NCBI RefSeq assembly: GCF_017163705.1
Contig: NZ_JAFIWB010000009.1
Location: forward strand, 62,001 to 126,000
Direction of reading: 5' to 3'
Source: Xanthomonas bonasiae
GTDB taxonomy: Bacteria; Pseudomonadota; Gammaproteobacteria; Xanthomonadales; Xanthomonadaceae
Length of the DNA stretch: 64,000 bases
Position 1 is the stretch's first letter. Each line of letters begins with the position of its first letter. Of this stretch, positions 28,348-36,214 are shown one piece after another. The position numbers and the translations under genes were made by a program. The notes under the pieces were generated by a model. The model worked only from the letters and a program-made list of their open reading frames with translations, searched no databases and was not told the DNA's origin.

Positions 28348-28753
28348 GGCCGCCGATGCTACCGCAGCGCACTGCGCGCGCGCTCAGAGTGAAGCGCCGG
28401 GCCGCTACATCGCAGCCGGCAGGACCACCACGACTGCGCTGGTGCCGGCCCCGCAAACTGCCGGTCTCGGCGCGCCACAGGCCGCTTCCCCGCGGGTTTG
28501 GCCGTTCGCGCCGCGGACAGCCGACGCATATCGCCTCAACGTGCATCACACACTTTAGCCAGCGGCGATCGAAAGAACCGGAGGGCCCCACACCATGCCG
28601 GATGAGACTTTAGCGTGGCTAACGAAACGTCACGAGCAGTCGCCAGGCGGGCGCGGACGGCGCACAGAAACTGCAGTGCACAAGTGGTACATGAGGATTT
28701 CGAGCGCTGCACGCGCCCGCCTGGCGGCTGCGCAGTCGTTTTGTTAGCTGCTC
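28348..28753. other. Gap between araC-like and VOC genes containing a 131-bp palindrome
   Basis: No convincing coding sequence. The only structure is the imperfect inverted repeat at 28618-28748, which abuts the end of the VOC gene. The sequence 28348-28617 is unremarkable. Confidence 0.5.
28618..28748 (-). repeat. 131-bp imperfect palindrome, attC/VCR-like
   Basis: GCTAACGAAACG at the left end and CGTTTTGTTAGC at the right end are outer complements. About 37 bases of each arm pair imperfectly, the inner 14 perfectly (GCCAGGCGGGCGCG with CGCGCCCGCCTGGC), around a centre of about 56 bases. Ends of TAAC and GTTA with a bulged long hairpin are the general architecture of large attC sites. However, GTTAGC does not fit the strict GTTRRRY core, so a miniature transposable element is an alternative. 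Confidence 0.5.
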
Positions 28754-29176
28754 TTACCTGGGAGGCTGCATGACCTCGATGGTGATCCCGTCGGGTCCGC
28801 TGACGTAGGCAACGACGGTTCCCGCGCGTGGCCCGGCCTCGATCGGTCGCGGAGATCCTTTCAAGTGCCATCCCTGCGCCTGGATCCTGGCGACAGCCAC
28901 GTCGATATCCGTCACGGTGACGGCAAGATGGGCCGCGCCGATCGCGCCAGCGCTTGCGGGTGTCTTGCCCAACGTGCGGGCTGTCGAGTATTCCAGCAGT
29001 TCGATGGGAAAGCCGGCAGGCGATACCACCAGCGCCATGCGGCAACGAGGATCGTCGACGCCCGTCACCTCGCGCAGGAAATCGCCGCCCATTTCGCCTG
29101 TGCGGACAAGTTCGAAGCCCATGGCCTCAGTCCAGAACGCGATCGCCTCATCCAGCGATGAAACGGAAAATCCCAT
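28754..29176 (-). CDS. VOC (glyoxalase/bleomycin-resistance) superfamily protein
   Basis: Single-domain VOC metalloenzyme fold of 140 aa from the ATG at 29176. The two beta-alpha-beta modules are visible (MGFSVSSLDEAIAFWTEAMGF and AAHLAVTVTDIDVAVARIQ, ending GPDGITIEVMQPP). Homologous sequence appears to continue about twelve codons further upstream (LKINTGTFVVDH) without a standard start codon, so the 5' end may have been damaged. The stop lies 6 bp from the 131-bp palindrome, as a gene lies beside attC in a cassette. VOC genes are common integron cargo; substrate unknown. Confidence 0.8.
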   Translation of the reverse strand: MGFSVSSLDEAIAFWTEAMGFELVRTGEMGGDFLREVTGVDDPRCRMALVVSPAGFPIELLEYSTARTLGKTPASAGAIGAAHLAVTVTDIDVAVARIQAQGWHLKGSPRPIEAGPRAGTVVAYVSGPDGITIEVMQPPR

Positions 29177-29321
29177 GTGGTCGACGACGAAGGTACCAGT
29201 GTTAATTTTCAGTACTCCAGTTCAGGTTCCGCTTTGAGCGATGGGCGTGCGGTCGCCTCGCACTTCGGGGAAACACGTGTCGGCCATGCCGGTGATGCTA
29301 CCCAGTACGGTGCGCGTCCGC

Positions 29322-30017
29322 TCACACATGCACGCCGAACACGTGCCCGATCGCGCCGCTGGCGAGCATCGCCGCCGCGCCCCAGAACACCACACGCACC
29401 GCACCGCGCACGCCCGAAGCGCCGCCGGCGCGCGCGGCCAGCGCGCCGGTCAGCGACAGGCCGACCAGGGTCGCCGCGCCGGTCACCCACAATTGCCGGC
29501 CGTCCGGCGCCAGCCACGCGGCCACGACCGGCAGCGCCGCGCCGGTGCAGAATGCTGCCGCCGACGCGGCCGCCGCCTGCAACGGCCGCGCGCGCAGGGT
29601 CTCGGTGATGCCCAGCTCGTCGCGCGCATGCGCGCCCAGCGCATCGTGCGCGGTCAACTGCTCGGCGACCTGGCGCGCCAGCGCCGCGTCCAGCCCGCGC
29701 TGGCGGTAGATGCCGGCCAGTTCTTCCAGCTCGCTGTGCGGGTCCTCGCGCAACTCGCGGCGCTCGATCGCCAGATCGGCGCGCTCGGTGTCCACCTGCG
29801 ACTGCACCGACACGTATTCCCCGGCGGCCATCGACATCGCGCCGGCGACCAGGCCGGCGATGCCGGTCGCCAGGACCGCCGGCGCGGGTGCGCCGCTGCT
29901 GGCCACGCCGACCACCAGTCCGGCCACCGACAGGATGCCGTCGTTGGCGCCGAGCACCGCGGCGCGCAGCCAGCCGGCGCGATCGGCGCGATGCAGTTCG
30001 GAGTGGGCGGGGCGCAT
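29322..30017 (-). CDS. VIT1/CCC1-family iron/manganese transporter
   Basis: Inner-membrane protein of 231 aa, with helices near residues 20-60 and three more in the C-terminal half. HRADRAGWLRAAVLGANDGI, SVAGLVVGVASSG and SMAAGEYVSVQSQVDTERADL are diagnostic for the VIT family, which moves Fe(II) or Mn(II) out of the cytoplasm. A hydrophilic helical insert (about 75-140) matches the family's metal-binding cap. It stands alone; no regulator is obvious. Confidence 0.9.
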   Translation of the reverse strand: MRPAHSELHRADRAGWLRAAVLGANDGILSVAGLVVGVASSGAPAPAVLATGIAGLVAGAMSMAAGEYVSVQSQVDTERADLAIERRELREDPHSELEELAGIYRQRGLDAALARQVAEQLTAHDALGAHARDELGITETLRARPLQAAAASAAAFCTGAALPVVAAWLAPDGRQLWVTGAATLVGLSLTGALAARAGGASGVRGAVRVVFWGAAAMLASGAIGHVFGVHV

Positions 30018-30237
30018 CGGCTGCCTGCAGGGCGGGGAACAGGCCTGCAGCCTAGCCGAGCGCGCTGCGGCCGGCGGTGCTGCGTCTCACTCTCGCTGGC
30101 GCCGACCGGGCGGATCCGTGGAATGCTGCAGTACCGCCGGTAGCGATGTGGGCTTCGCGCCGGTCACGCTATAGTGCGGCCCTTGCGAGGCGGGCGTTCC
30201 ATCCCCACATCGCCTCATCTTCCGTGCGAGCCTGCCC

Positions 30238-31602
30238 TTGTCGAGCCCAAGCCACGTTGCCGAAACGCCGATCACCGACCGCAACGAACTGGTCGAGGTG
30301 CTGGCCTCCGGCGAAAAGCCCGAAGCGCAGTGGCGCATCGGCACCGAACACGAGAAGTTCGGCTTCCGCCTGGACGACCTGCGCCCGCCGACCTTCGACG
30401 GCGAGCGCGGCATCGAGGCCCTGCTCACCGGCCTGACCCGCTTCGGCTGGGAGCCCGTGCAAGAAGGCGGGCATACCATCGCGCTGCTGCGCGACGGCGC
30501 CTCGGTGACGCTGGAACCGGCTGGGCAGCTGGAGCTGTCGGGCGCGCCGCTGGAGACCATCCACGACACCTGCGTGGAAGTGGGCAGCCACCTCAACGAG
30601 GTCAAGCAGGTCGCCGACGAACTGCGCCTGGGTTTCCTCGGCATGGGCTTCCAGCCGAAGTGGCGCCGCGACGAGATGCCGTGGATGCCCAAGGGCCGCT
30701 ACCAGATCATGAAGAACTACATGCCCAAGGTCGGCAAGCTCGGCCTGGACATGATGACCCGCACCTGCACGGTCCAGGTCAACCTGGACTACGCCAGCGA
30801 AGCGGACATGATCAAGAAGTTCCGCGTGTCGCTGGCGCTGCAGCCGATCGCCACCGCGCTGTTCGCCGACTCCCCGTTCACCGAGGGCAAGCCCAACGGC
30901 TACCTCAGCTACCGCTCGCACATCTGGACCGACACCGATGCCGACCGCACCGGCATGCTCGACTTCGTGTTCGAGGACGGCTTCGGCTACGAGCGCTACG
31001 TCGACTACCTGCTCGACGTGCCGATGTACTTCTCCTACCGCGACGGCACCTACGTCGACGCCAGCGGGCAGAGCTTCCGCGACTTCATGCAGGGCAAGCT
31101 GCCGGCGTTGCCGGGCGCACTGCCGACGCTGCGCGACTGGTCCGATCACATGACCACCGCGTTCCCGGAAGTGCGGTTGAAGAAATACCTGGAGATGCGC
31201 GGCGCCGATGCCGGCCCGTGGGGGCGGCTGTGCGCGCTGTCGGCGTACTGGGTCGGCCTGCTGTACGACGATGCCGCGCTGGACGCGGCCTGGGACCTGG
31301 TCAAGGATTTCAGCCTGGTCGAACGTCACGCCCTGCGCGACGGCGTGCCGAAGCAGGCGCTGAAGCTGCCGTTCCGCAACGGCACCGTGCAGGACCTCGC
31401 CGCCGAGTCGGTGAAGATCGCGCTGGACGGCCTGCGCCGCCGCGCCCGCCTGAACGGCGACGGTCAGGACGAATCGCGCTTCCTGGAACCGCTGGTGGAG
31501 ATCCTGCACGCCGGGGAGACCGCGGCCGAGCGCAAGCTGGCGCTGTATCACGGGGCGTGGCAGGGGAGTGTCGACCCGGTGTTTTCCGAGTTCGCTTACT
31601 GA
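30238..31602 (+). CDS. gshA: Glutamate-cysteine ligase (plant-like type)
   Basis: First enzyme of glutathione synthesis, joining glutamate and cysteine with ATP. The 454-aa protein matches the plant/alphaproteobacterial-type ligase rather than E. coli Gsh[52 protein letters not shown] and [25 protein letters not shown] are family hallmarks. Start is a TTG at 30238, since no ATG gives the complete N-terminus. Glutathione also serves the formaldehyde operon at 44788. The cassette array begins about 390 bp after its stop. Confidence 0.93.
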   Translation: MSSPSHVAETPITDRNELVEVLASGEKPEAQWRIGTEHEKFGFRLDDLRPPTFDGERGIEALLTGLTRFGWEPVQEGGHTIALLRDGASVTLEPAGQLELSGAPLETIHDTCVEVGSHLNEVKQVADELRLGFLGMGFQPKWRRDEMPWMPKGRYQIMKNYMPKVGKLGLDMMTRTCTVQVNLDYASEADMIKKFRVSLALQPIATALFADSPFTEGKPNGYLSYRSHIWTDTDADRTGMLDFVFEDGFGYERYVDYLLDVPMYFSYRDGTYVDASGQSFRDFMQGKLPALPGALPTLRDWSDHMTTAFPEVRLKKYLEMRGADAGPWGRLCALSAYWVGLLYDDAALDAAWDLVKDFSLVERHALRDGVPKQALKLPFRNGTVQDLAAESVKIALDGLRRRARLNGDGQDESRFLEPLVEILHAGETAAERKLALYHGAWQGSVDPVFSEFAY

Positions 31603-31988
31603 TTGGCGTGCGCCGGCTGCGGTCGATGCAGCTGGCGGCGCTGTATCGCGAAGCCTCGCTTCGGAGAGCGGCTTCATCGACGATGTCGCATCGCACTCCC
31701 ATGCTATTCGGCGTGCGCCCGCTTGGTGCACAGGGAGAGGGACGCAGCCGGAGCCGGCCGGGGAGTTTCTCCCACGCTGCCGAGAGTAGATACCCCGTTA
31801 CGCCTTCACCGTCACGGGTGTAACTCATACGCCTGTGCAAACGTCGGATAACGCGGTCGCTGTCTGTGGCCGAACCGCCATCCATGAGCCGGCAAGCCAC
31901 TGAAAGGTAATGGGAATTCACCTCTTTCCAGACTTCTTCCGATGGTGGATACTCGGTGCAACACCGCTTTTAGGTGGTCCAATAGTAG
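31603..31988. other. Gap between gshA and the cassette array
   Basis: No integrase gene, no convincing ORF and no recognisable attI site. The segment changes from GC-rich backbone to less GC-rich DNA after about 31840. It ends at the GTTAGGG core that opens the first cassette. Confidence 0.45.
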
Positions 31989-31995
31989 TTAGGGC
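31989..31995 (+). other. Lone GTTAGGG core at the left edge of the array
   Basis: A GTTRRR-type recombination core preceding the first cassette. No paired RYYYAAC half or attC hairpin lies upstream, so this is either the crossover point of an attI site or the remnant of a deleted attC. Confidence 0.5.
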
Positions 31996-32030
31996 TCACT
32001 GGCACCATTCACGCAACATGGAGGTATGCA

Positions 32031-32411
32031 ATGAAAGCTGTCGCCGCTGCAACAGTACTGATGGGTTCTTCTCTCACGGCGTTTGCCGCGATGCCGGAGC
32101 AGGTCCAGTTCGTTGGCTACATTCAGCACGATGACCTGACGCCGATCACGTTCGACCTCCACTTGCCATCCAGACAAAGTGCTACCTTGGAACTGGCGGA
32201 TGGCTCAACGCTGGAGCTGGTCACCCCAGGCGGCCAAACCAGCCCGGACGGGGCGCGCATTCGCCTGCTATCGCCCGCCGGCGAGATCATGCACGCCGCC
32301 ACCGTGCCTGATCCGAGTCTGGCAAGTACGTCGTTCGCATATAGGATCTGCAACGGGCAAGCGACCTACATGAGTCCGGCACCTGCCGTGGTCCCGAAGT
32401 GCGGAGCGTGA
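32031..32411 (+). CDS. Cassette 1: exported protein of unknown function
   Basis: 126 aa with a clear signal peptide (MKAVAAATVLMGSSLTAFAA, cleavage near AFA). The mature part is short and beta-rich, with paired cysteines only near the C-terminus (RICNGQ and PKCGA), which could form a disulfide. GGAGG precedes the ATG. Starts 35 bp after the GTTAGGG core and ends exactly at attC1. I do not recognise the family. Confidence 0.75.
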   Translation: MKAVAAATVLMGSSLTAFAAMPEQVQFVGYIQHDDLTPITFDLHLPSRQSATLELADGSTLELVTPGGQTSPDGARIRLLSPAGEIMHAATVPDPSLASTSFAYRICNGQATYMSPAPAVVPKCGA

Positions 32412-32472
32412 GCCCTAACTATTCGCTCAAGCCGACGCCACTTCGTGGCGCGGCTTAACTCAAGTGTTAGGC
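32412..32472 (+). repeat. attC1
   Basis: Left core CCCTAAC (one mismatch to RYYYAAC), hairpin centre GCCACTTCGTGGC, right core GTTAGGC at 32466-32472. About 61 bp. Confidence 0.9.
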
Positions 32473-32477
32473 CTCAG

Positions 32478-32726
32478 ATGACAGATCACGAGAATATCCT
32501 TCCCGAGGCACTCGTGGTGGTTGAGCGAGATGGGATTCATCGCATCGAGATTCGCGAGGTTCTTCAAGAGGGTGATTCATATTTCCTGGTCTTCGCCAGA
32601 TCAGATGGATCAAGCGTGCGCGTTCCCATTGACGGCACAAAGCTCAAGAGAACCGTGGATGGGCGAGTTCCTGCGGATCTGATCTACAACGGTGGTGCGC
32701 TTATCGCGCCGCGGCAAGAGGTGTGA
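32478..32726 (+). CDS. Cassette 2: small protein of unknown function
   Basis: 82 aa from the ATG at 32478, six bases after attC1; longer frames run back into attC1 and are artefacts. No signal peptide or membrane helix. The sequence alternates charged and hydrophobic residues (VVVERDGIHRIEIREV, SVRVPIDGTKLKRTV), suggesting a small beta-sheet domain. Family not recognised. Confidence 0.7.
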   Translation: MTDHENILPEALVVVERDGIHRIEIREVLQEGDSYFLVFARSDGSSVRVPIDGTKLKRTVDGRVPADLIYNGGALIAPRQEV

Positions 32727-32761
32727 CTCATGGTTCTGTCTCTTGCAGCCTATGGTCTGAG

Positions 32762-32821
32762 GCCTAACAATTCGTTCAAGCCGAACCCGCTTCGCGGGTC
32801 GGCTTAATTCAGTTGTTAGGC
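32762..32821 (+). repeat. attC2
   Basis: GCCTAAC left core, centre CCCGCTTCGCGGG with one unpaired A in the stem, right core GTTAGGC at 32815. Sixty bp. Confidence 0.93.
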
Positions 32822-32834
32822 CGCAGGAGACACA

Positions 32835-33197
32835 ATGAGCTACGGTTTTCAGCTCTTTCATCCCGTCGTTCGTGAGCACACCGAACAAGGGAAGGAAATC
32901 GACGAGTTTGATCACCCGCCTCTTGATCAATCCGCCGTTGAAAGATTCATAGGCAAGCTCGCCAAGTACGGGTACAGCCTTGAGGCCACGACACCGCGGT
33001 GCCATGAGTTCGTAAAGAACATCGGTGGCTGTCCCGTCCAAGTGGCTGTGTTTGCGACGGAGATAGCGTTCTCAATTCCGTATTGGCAAAATTCCCAGGA
33101 GGTCATATTTGAAGCTCTGCAAGACGCAAGCGAGCTTGCTGAGCCCGAGCATATGGCCTTGTTCAATCCACAGGATGGAGAGTGGGCTGAGGCCTAA
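32835..33197 (+). CDS. Cassette 3: protein of unknown function
   Basis: 120 aa, soluble and acidic, starting 13 bp after attC2. No recognised motif. It begins MSYGFQLFHP and contains SLEATTPRCHEFVKNIGGC, with an overall alpha/beta pattern; proteins of this size and composition are common in cassettes and include immunity proteins, but nothing here proves that role. Its TAA stop lies inside the attC3 left core. Confidence 0.75.
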   Translation: MSYGFQLFHPVVREHTEQGKEIDEFDHPPLDQSAVERFIGKLAKYGYSLEATTPRCHEFVKNIGGCPVQVAVFATEIAFSIPYWQNSQEVIFEALQDASELAEPEHMALFNPQDGEWAEA

Positions 33198-33251
33198 CAA
33201 TTCATTCAAGCCGAACCCGCTTCGCGGCTCGGCTTAATTCAGGCGTTAGGC
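33192..33251 (+). repeat. attC3
   Basis: GCCTAAC, centre CCCGCTTCGCGGC with near-perfect pairing, GTTAGGC at 33245. The stop codon of cassette 3 lies within the left core. Confidence 0.93.
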
Positions 33252-33531
33252 CGTAGTGGAGCAATAGCATCGGGGCTCTCATCTTCGATCAGTTCACTGG
33301 CGCGCACGCGGTCGGCTCCGGACAGTGGTTCTCACCGCAACTGGCATCGGGCAGTCCGCCGCTTCGTCATTTCGTGTCACTGCTGTGCGGCACTCATAGC
33401 GCCTAGCTTTGGAGCCAACAGGCCCCGTGGCATTGCGGCGCAAGCTTCATCCCGCAAGCTGTGGCACACTCGGCTCAGGCGGGCAGTGCTGGGGAGCACG
33501 GTTGCGGTCTCAACCGTTTCGGCCACTCACT
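33252..33531 (+). other. Cassette 4: ORF-poor cassette, copy A
   Basis: 280 bp with no start-to-stop ORF supported by a ribosome site. It is nearly identical to cassette 8 (34817-35096): same length, no indels, about 14 substitutions by eye. One frame lacks stops through the cassette, but it has no start codon in this copy, and substitutions do not favour third positions. A non-coding RNA, promoter cassette or relic is possible. Confidence 0.75.
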
Positions 33532-33591
33532 GCCTAACAACTCATTCAAGCCGACGTTGCTTCGCAACGCGGCTTAATTCAAGCGTTAGAC
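33532..33591 (+). repeat. attC4
   Basis: GCCTAAC, hairpin centre CGTTGCTTCGCAACG, right core GTTAGAC at 33585 (still GTTRRRY). Sixty bp. Confidence 0.92.
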
Positions 33592-33619
33592 CGCCGATAC
33601 TCCAACAGGGTTGAGACAT

Positions 33620-34111
33620 ATGAGCCGTTCCATCCTCGTTTTTGTCGTCCTCGGCCTCATGCTGGTGACGGGGTCACTACTTGGGCAGAACGTTCCAGAT
33701 CCAACCAAGACCACGGAGCTTTCCAGCGTTGCGTTACCATCTGAACTGGATCGAGTGCTTCGCGACTATGAACGCGCATGGCGCGCTGGCGACGCGGTGG
33801 CCCTCGCCTCGCTATTTGCGGAGGATGGGTTCGTGCTGCAAAGCAATCGTCCTCCAATCCGCGGACGCTCGGCCATCCAGGCAGCCTATGAGGGCCAAGG
33901 CGGCGGCCCATTGCGGCTACGCTCGCTCGCTTTTTCCGCCGGAGACACGATCGGCTACATCATAGGTGCCTACGGTTATGGCGATGCGTCCGGCGACACA
34001 GGAAAGTTCACCCTCACTCTGCATCGTGCGCCCGGTGAGCCGTGGCTAATCTTCTCGGACATGGACAATCTGAACACGTCACCAAAAAGTCAGCGTGTGT
34101 CAGAGCACTAG
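33620..34111 (+). CDS. Cassette 5: exported SnoaL/NTF2-like protein
   Basis: 163 aa from ATG 33620 with an N-terminal hydrophobic signal or anchor (SILVFVVLGLMLVTGSLLG). The rest resembles the NTF2-like/DUF4440 cone fold: LDRVLRDYERAWRAGDAVAL, ASLFAEDGFVLQSNRPPIRG, RSAIQAAYEG and KFTLTLHRAPGEPWLIFSDM. Such proteins can be enzymes (ketosteroid isomerase-like), binding proteins or toxin-immunity components. Activity is unknown; the fold assignment is from motif shape. Confidence 0.75.
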   Translation: MSRSILVFVVLGLMLVTGSLLGQNVPDPTKTTELSSVALPSELDRVLRDYERAWRAGDAVALASLFAEDGFVLQSNRPPIRGRSAIQAAYEGQGGGPLRLRSLAFSAGDTIGYIIGAYGYGDASGDTGKFTLTLHRAPGEPWLIFSDMDNLNTSPKSQRVSEH

Positions 34112-34117
34112 AGGGCG

Positions 34118-34177
34118 GTCTAACAATTCATTCAAGCCGAACCCGCTTCGCGGGTCGGCTTAATTCAGGCGTTAGGC
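34118..34177 (+). repeat. attC5
   Basis: Left core GTCTAAC fits RYYYAAC; centre CCCGCTTCGCGGG; right core GTTAGGC at 34171. Sixty bp. Confidence 0.93.
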
Positions 34178-34182
34178 CGCTC

Positions 34183-34413
34183 ATGGAACTTAGGAAGCTC
34201 TTCGTAGTATTGCTTGTGGCCCTTGGTGGACTTTCGCTGCTAATGGCCACCACGTTTCTCGTCGCGGCTATCTATGCATCAGCAACAATTCCGGCAGGTC
34301 AAGTCAACGATGCTAGTTTTGGCTTTGTGTTTGCATCGTTCTTTGGAGTTGCTGGTCTTGTTCTGTTTGGCTTAGGTAGCAATTTTCAAGTCAGGTCGCA
34401 TGCCCCGCATTAG
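34183..34413 (+). CDS. Cassette 6: small two-helix membrane protein
   Basis: 76 aa beginning five bases after attC5. Two hydrophobic segments (about 7-32 and 45-67) make a helical hairpin in the membrane, with a short loop and a basic, His-containing C-terminus. No family recognised. A longer frame runs back through attC5 and is rejected. Confidence 0.7.
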   Translation: MELRKLFVVLLVALGGLSLLMATTFLVAAIYASATIPAGQVNDASFGFVFASFFGVAGLVLFGLGSNFQVRSHAPH

Positions 34414-34428
34414 CCGACGAGGCACGCG

Positions 34429-34488
34429 GCCTAACAATTCATTCAAGCCGACGCCGCTTCGCGGCGCGGCTTAATTTATGCGTTAGGC
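34429..34488 (+). repeat. attC6
   Basis: GCCTAAC, centre GCCGCTTCGCGGC, right core GTTAGGC at 34482. Sixty bp. Confidence 0.93.
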
Positions 34489-34492
34489 ATCA

Positions 34493-34765
34493 ATGGATAT
34501 TCGGCCTCTATTAGTCAACCTTGAGTCTCCGTACAAAGACTACGACGGGTCCGAGGAGATCGCCCGTGAGGTGGTTCTTGCTGCGCTACGTTGGCCTACG
34601 GAATACTGGGTCAGGCTTGCAATTGAGTGGCTCGCGCAAGGTGCGCCAATTGACACTAAGTTCGTAGAAGCTCTAGACGAAGTTGCTCAGCATGTGGGAT
34701 TTTCGCAGTTAGTTCGTCACAAGGCATTTGCCGTGGCACGTCGTTGGTGTCGCGCAAATGCCTAA
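34493..34765 (+). CDS. Cassette 7: small helical protein of unknown function
   Basis: 90 aa starting four bases after attC6. Predominantly alpha-helical (EEIAREVVLAALRWP, WVRLAIEWLAQG, FVEALDEVAQHVG, RHKAFAVARRWCRA), cytoplasmic, with no known motif. Helical repeats of this kind occur in small adaptor or immunity proteins, which is only a comparison. Its TAA stop is inside the attC7 left core. Confidence 0.7.
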   Translation: MDIRPLLVNLESPYKDYDGSEEIAREVVLAALRWPTEYWVRLAIEWLAQGAPIDTKFVEALDEVAQHVGFSQLVRHKAFAVARRWCRANA

Positions 34766-34816
34766 CATCTCCTTCAAGGCGGACACCTTCGGTGCCGCTT
34801 AACTCCAGCGTTAGGC
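34760..34816 (+). repeat. attC7 (divergent subtype)
   Basis: GCCTAAC then CTTCAAGGCGGACACC, loop TTC, GGTGCCGCTTAACTCC, then GTTAGGC at 34810. At 57 bp it belongs to a different sequence subtype from most sites here and resembles attC10. Confidence 0.88.
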
Positions 34817-35096
34817 CGTGGTGGAGCAACAGCATCGGTGCTCGCATATTCGACCAGTTCACTGGCGCGCACGCGGTCGGCTCCGGACAGGGGTTCTCAC
34901 CGTAACTGGCATCGGACAGTCCGCCGCTTCGTCATTTCGTGTCACTGCCGCGCGGCACTCATTGCGCCTAGCTTCGGAGCCAACAGGCCCCGTGGCATTG
35001 CGGTGCAAGCTTCATCCCGCAAGCTGTGGCACACTCGGCTCAGGCGGGCAGTGCTGGGGAGCACGGTTGCGGTCTCAACCGTTTCGGCCACTCACT
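34817..35096 (+). other. Cassette 8: ORF-poor cassette, copy B
   Basis: Duplicate of cassette 4. A GTG at 34838 opens a frame of 100 codons, but it runs through attC8, has no ribosome site, and the matching position in copy A is GGG. An overlapping frame from 34818 is interrupted by TAG in copy A. This argues against a conserved protein. Confidence 0.7.
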
Positions 35097-35154
35097 GCCT
35101 AACAACTCATTCAAGCCGACGTTGCTTCGCAACGGCTTAATTCAGGCGTTAGGC
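35097..35154 (+). repeat. attC8
   Basis: GCCTAAC, centre CGTTGCTTCGCAACG, right core GTTAGGC at 35148. Like attC4 but two bases shorter next to the hairpin. Confidence 0.92.
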
Positions 35155-35165
35155 TCACAGCGAAT

Positions 35166-35492
35166 ATGCGGCTACCCATAGTTATTGACGGGCATGGAGA
35201 CATCAGCATTTTCCGTTCGGTGGAGACTGCTGCTCACTACATTGAGCCCATTGATGTGCGCAACAACGAGTACGTCGCATACGACAGTGCTGGATTTCTA
35301 CTTCAGCTAGTTCCGACTGAGCCGGTTGTCAGCATCCTCGGCTATCTGTCGGACGTGCCACACCCGGGCCAACTAGAGAAGGCTCTACGTTCGTTCCTGG
35401 AGCGTGGCTCTGGCGCCTTCACTCCAACAGAGGCAACGTCCCTTGAGGGACTACTGGCACACTGCATCCACACGTTCGGGTACACGGTGTGA
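35166..35492 (+). CDS. Cassette 9: protein of unknown function
   Basis: 108 aa, acidic and soluble. The first half is beta-rich and begins with a short signature (VIDGHGDISIFRSVETAAHY, then EPIDVRNNEYVAYDSAG); the second half is helical (LEKALRSFLERG, SLEGLLAHCIHTFGY). I recall such N-terminal patterns in small uncharacterised proteins, but cannot name a family. Starts 11 bp after attC8; followed by the disrupted attC9. Confidence 0.72.
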   Translation: MRLPIVIDGHGDISIFRSVETAAHYIEPIDVRNNEYVAYDSAGFLLQLVPTEPVVSILGYLSDVPHPGQLEKALRSFLERGSGAFTPTEATSLEGLLAHCIHTFGYTV

Positions 35493-35493
35493 G

Positions 35494-35536
35494 CCCTAAC
35501 AATTCATTCAAGCCGAGCCCGCTTCGCGGTCTCGGC
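35494..35536 (+). repeat. attC9, left part only (interrupted site)
   Basis: CCCTAACAATTCATTCAAGC begins a normal left arm, with the start of a hairpin centre (CCGCTTCGCGG), but no TTAATTCAGGCGTTAGGC-type right arm follows. Instead there is about 30 bp ending CGGGCCGGCTTAA and then the IS5-type end at 35570. The right core is lost, so this site should be inactive. Confidence 0.75.
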
Positions 35537-35569
35537 AAACTTCAGCCGTCTCGTAGCGGGCCGGCTTAA

Positions 35570-36012
35570 GGGCACCTCTAAAAACCTCGCCTTTGGCATC
35601 ATATGAGCTAAAGAAGCAGCCAAGGTTTCCGCGATGATCAGTCTGTTTGCCGGCCACGAACGCGAAACCAAGCGTCATCAGATCGGCGACCCGCTGGCAC
35701 TGCTGTCGCGGCATATCGACTTTGCTGGGATTGCCCGGGCCGTGGACGCGAAGCTGTCCTTGGGTACCGGCACGCGCGGCGGCCGTCCGGCCTGGCCGAC
35801 GGAGATCATGGTCAAGCTGTTGCTGTTGCAACAGTTGTACAACCTCTCTGACGATGCGCTGGAGTACCAGGTGTTGGATCGGCGCAGCTTCCAGCAGTTC
35901 CTGGGGCTGGAGCACAGCGGCAAGGTACCCGACGCCAAGACGATCTGGGTGTGGCGTGAGCGTGTGAAGGCCAAGGATCTGATGGGCGACATCAGCGCGG
36001 CGATCGGCAGGG
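35570..36012 (+). mobile_element. Truncated IS5-family insertion sequence
   Basis: The left end reads GGGCACCTCTAAAAACC, typical of a terminal inverted repeat in IS5-group elements of xanthomonads. A transposase gene starts 64 bp inside. Homology stops abruptly near 36012 after about 125 codons, and no right inverted repeat is found, so the 3' portion of the IS was deleted. The deletion also removed the attC9 right half and the beginning of the next cassette, or those were lost when it inserted. Confidence 0.85.
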
Positions 36013-36047
36013 ATCCACATAGATACGGAGATCCGCGATTTGCGTGA
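35634..36047 (+). pseudogene. IS5-family transposase, 3'-truncated
   Basis: The first about 125 residues are an intact transposase N-terminus: MISLFAGHERETKRHQIGDP, RPAWPTEIMVKLLLLQQLYN and LGLEHSGKVPDAKTIWVWRE, the usual IS5 DUF772-type domain. After AAIGR the frame runs into unrelated cassette DNA and stops at 36047. The DDE catalytic domain is absent, so it cannot transpose by itself. Confidence 0.88.
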
Positions 36048-36198
36048 GCTCATCGAAACTGCGCCCGGGGTGCAACGTATCCAATCTATCGAGCGGCATC
36101 CTAAGGGTGGGCACTCAATTACACTCGACTTTTCCTACGAGGCGTTCGACTCGTTCTTCAAGCACGTAGAGGCGCAAGACTGGATGGCTGTTCTATGA
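36013..36198 (+). pseudogene. Cassette 10: 5'-truncated gene remnant
   Basis: An in-frame stretch of about 60 codons ends in TGA at 36196-36198. It encodes IRDLRELIETAPGVQRIQSI, then HPKGGHSITLDFSYEAFDSF and a tail ending WMAVL. It is immediately followed by attC10 and has no start, consistent with the 3' end of a cassette gene whose beginning was removed at the IS junction. Family not recognised. Confidence 0.6.
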
Positions 36199-36214
36199 GC
36201 CACATCGCCACCGC

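Noticed and set aside
34838-35140. 100-codon ORF in cassette 8 as a real protein
   Set aside because: It starts at a GTG without ribosome site, runs through attC8, and its start is missing in the near-identical cassette 4.
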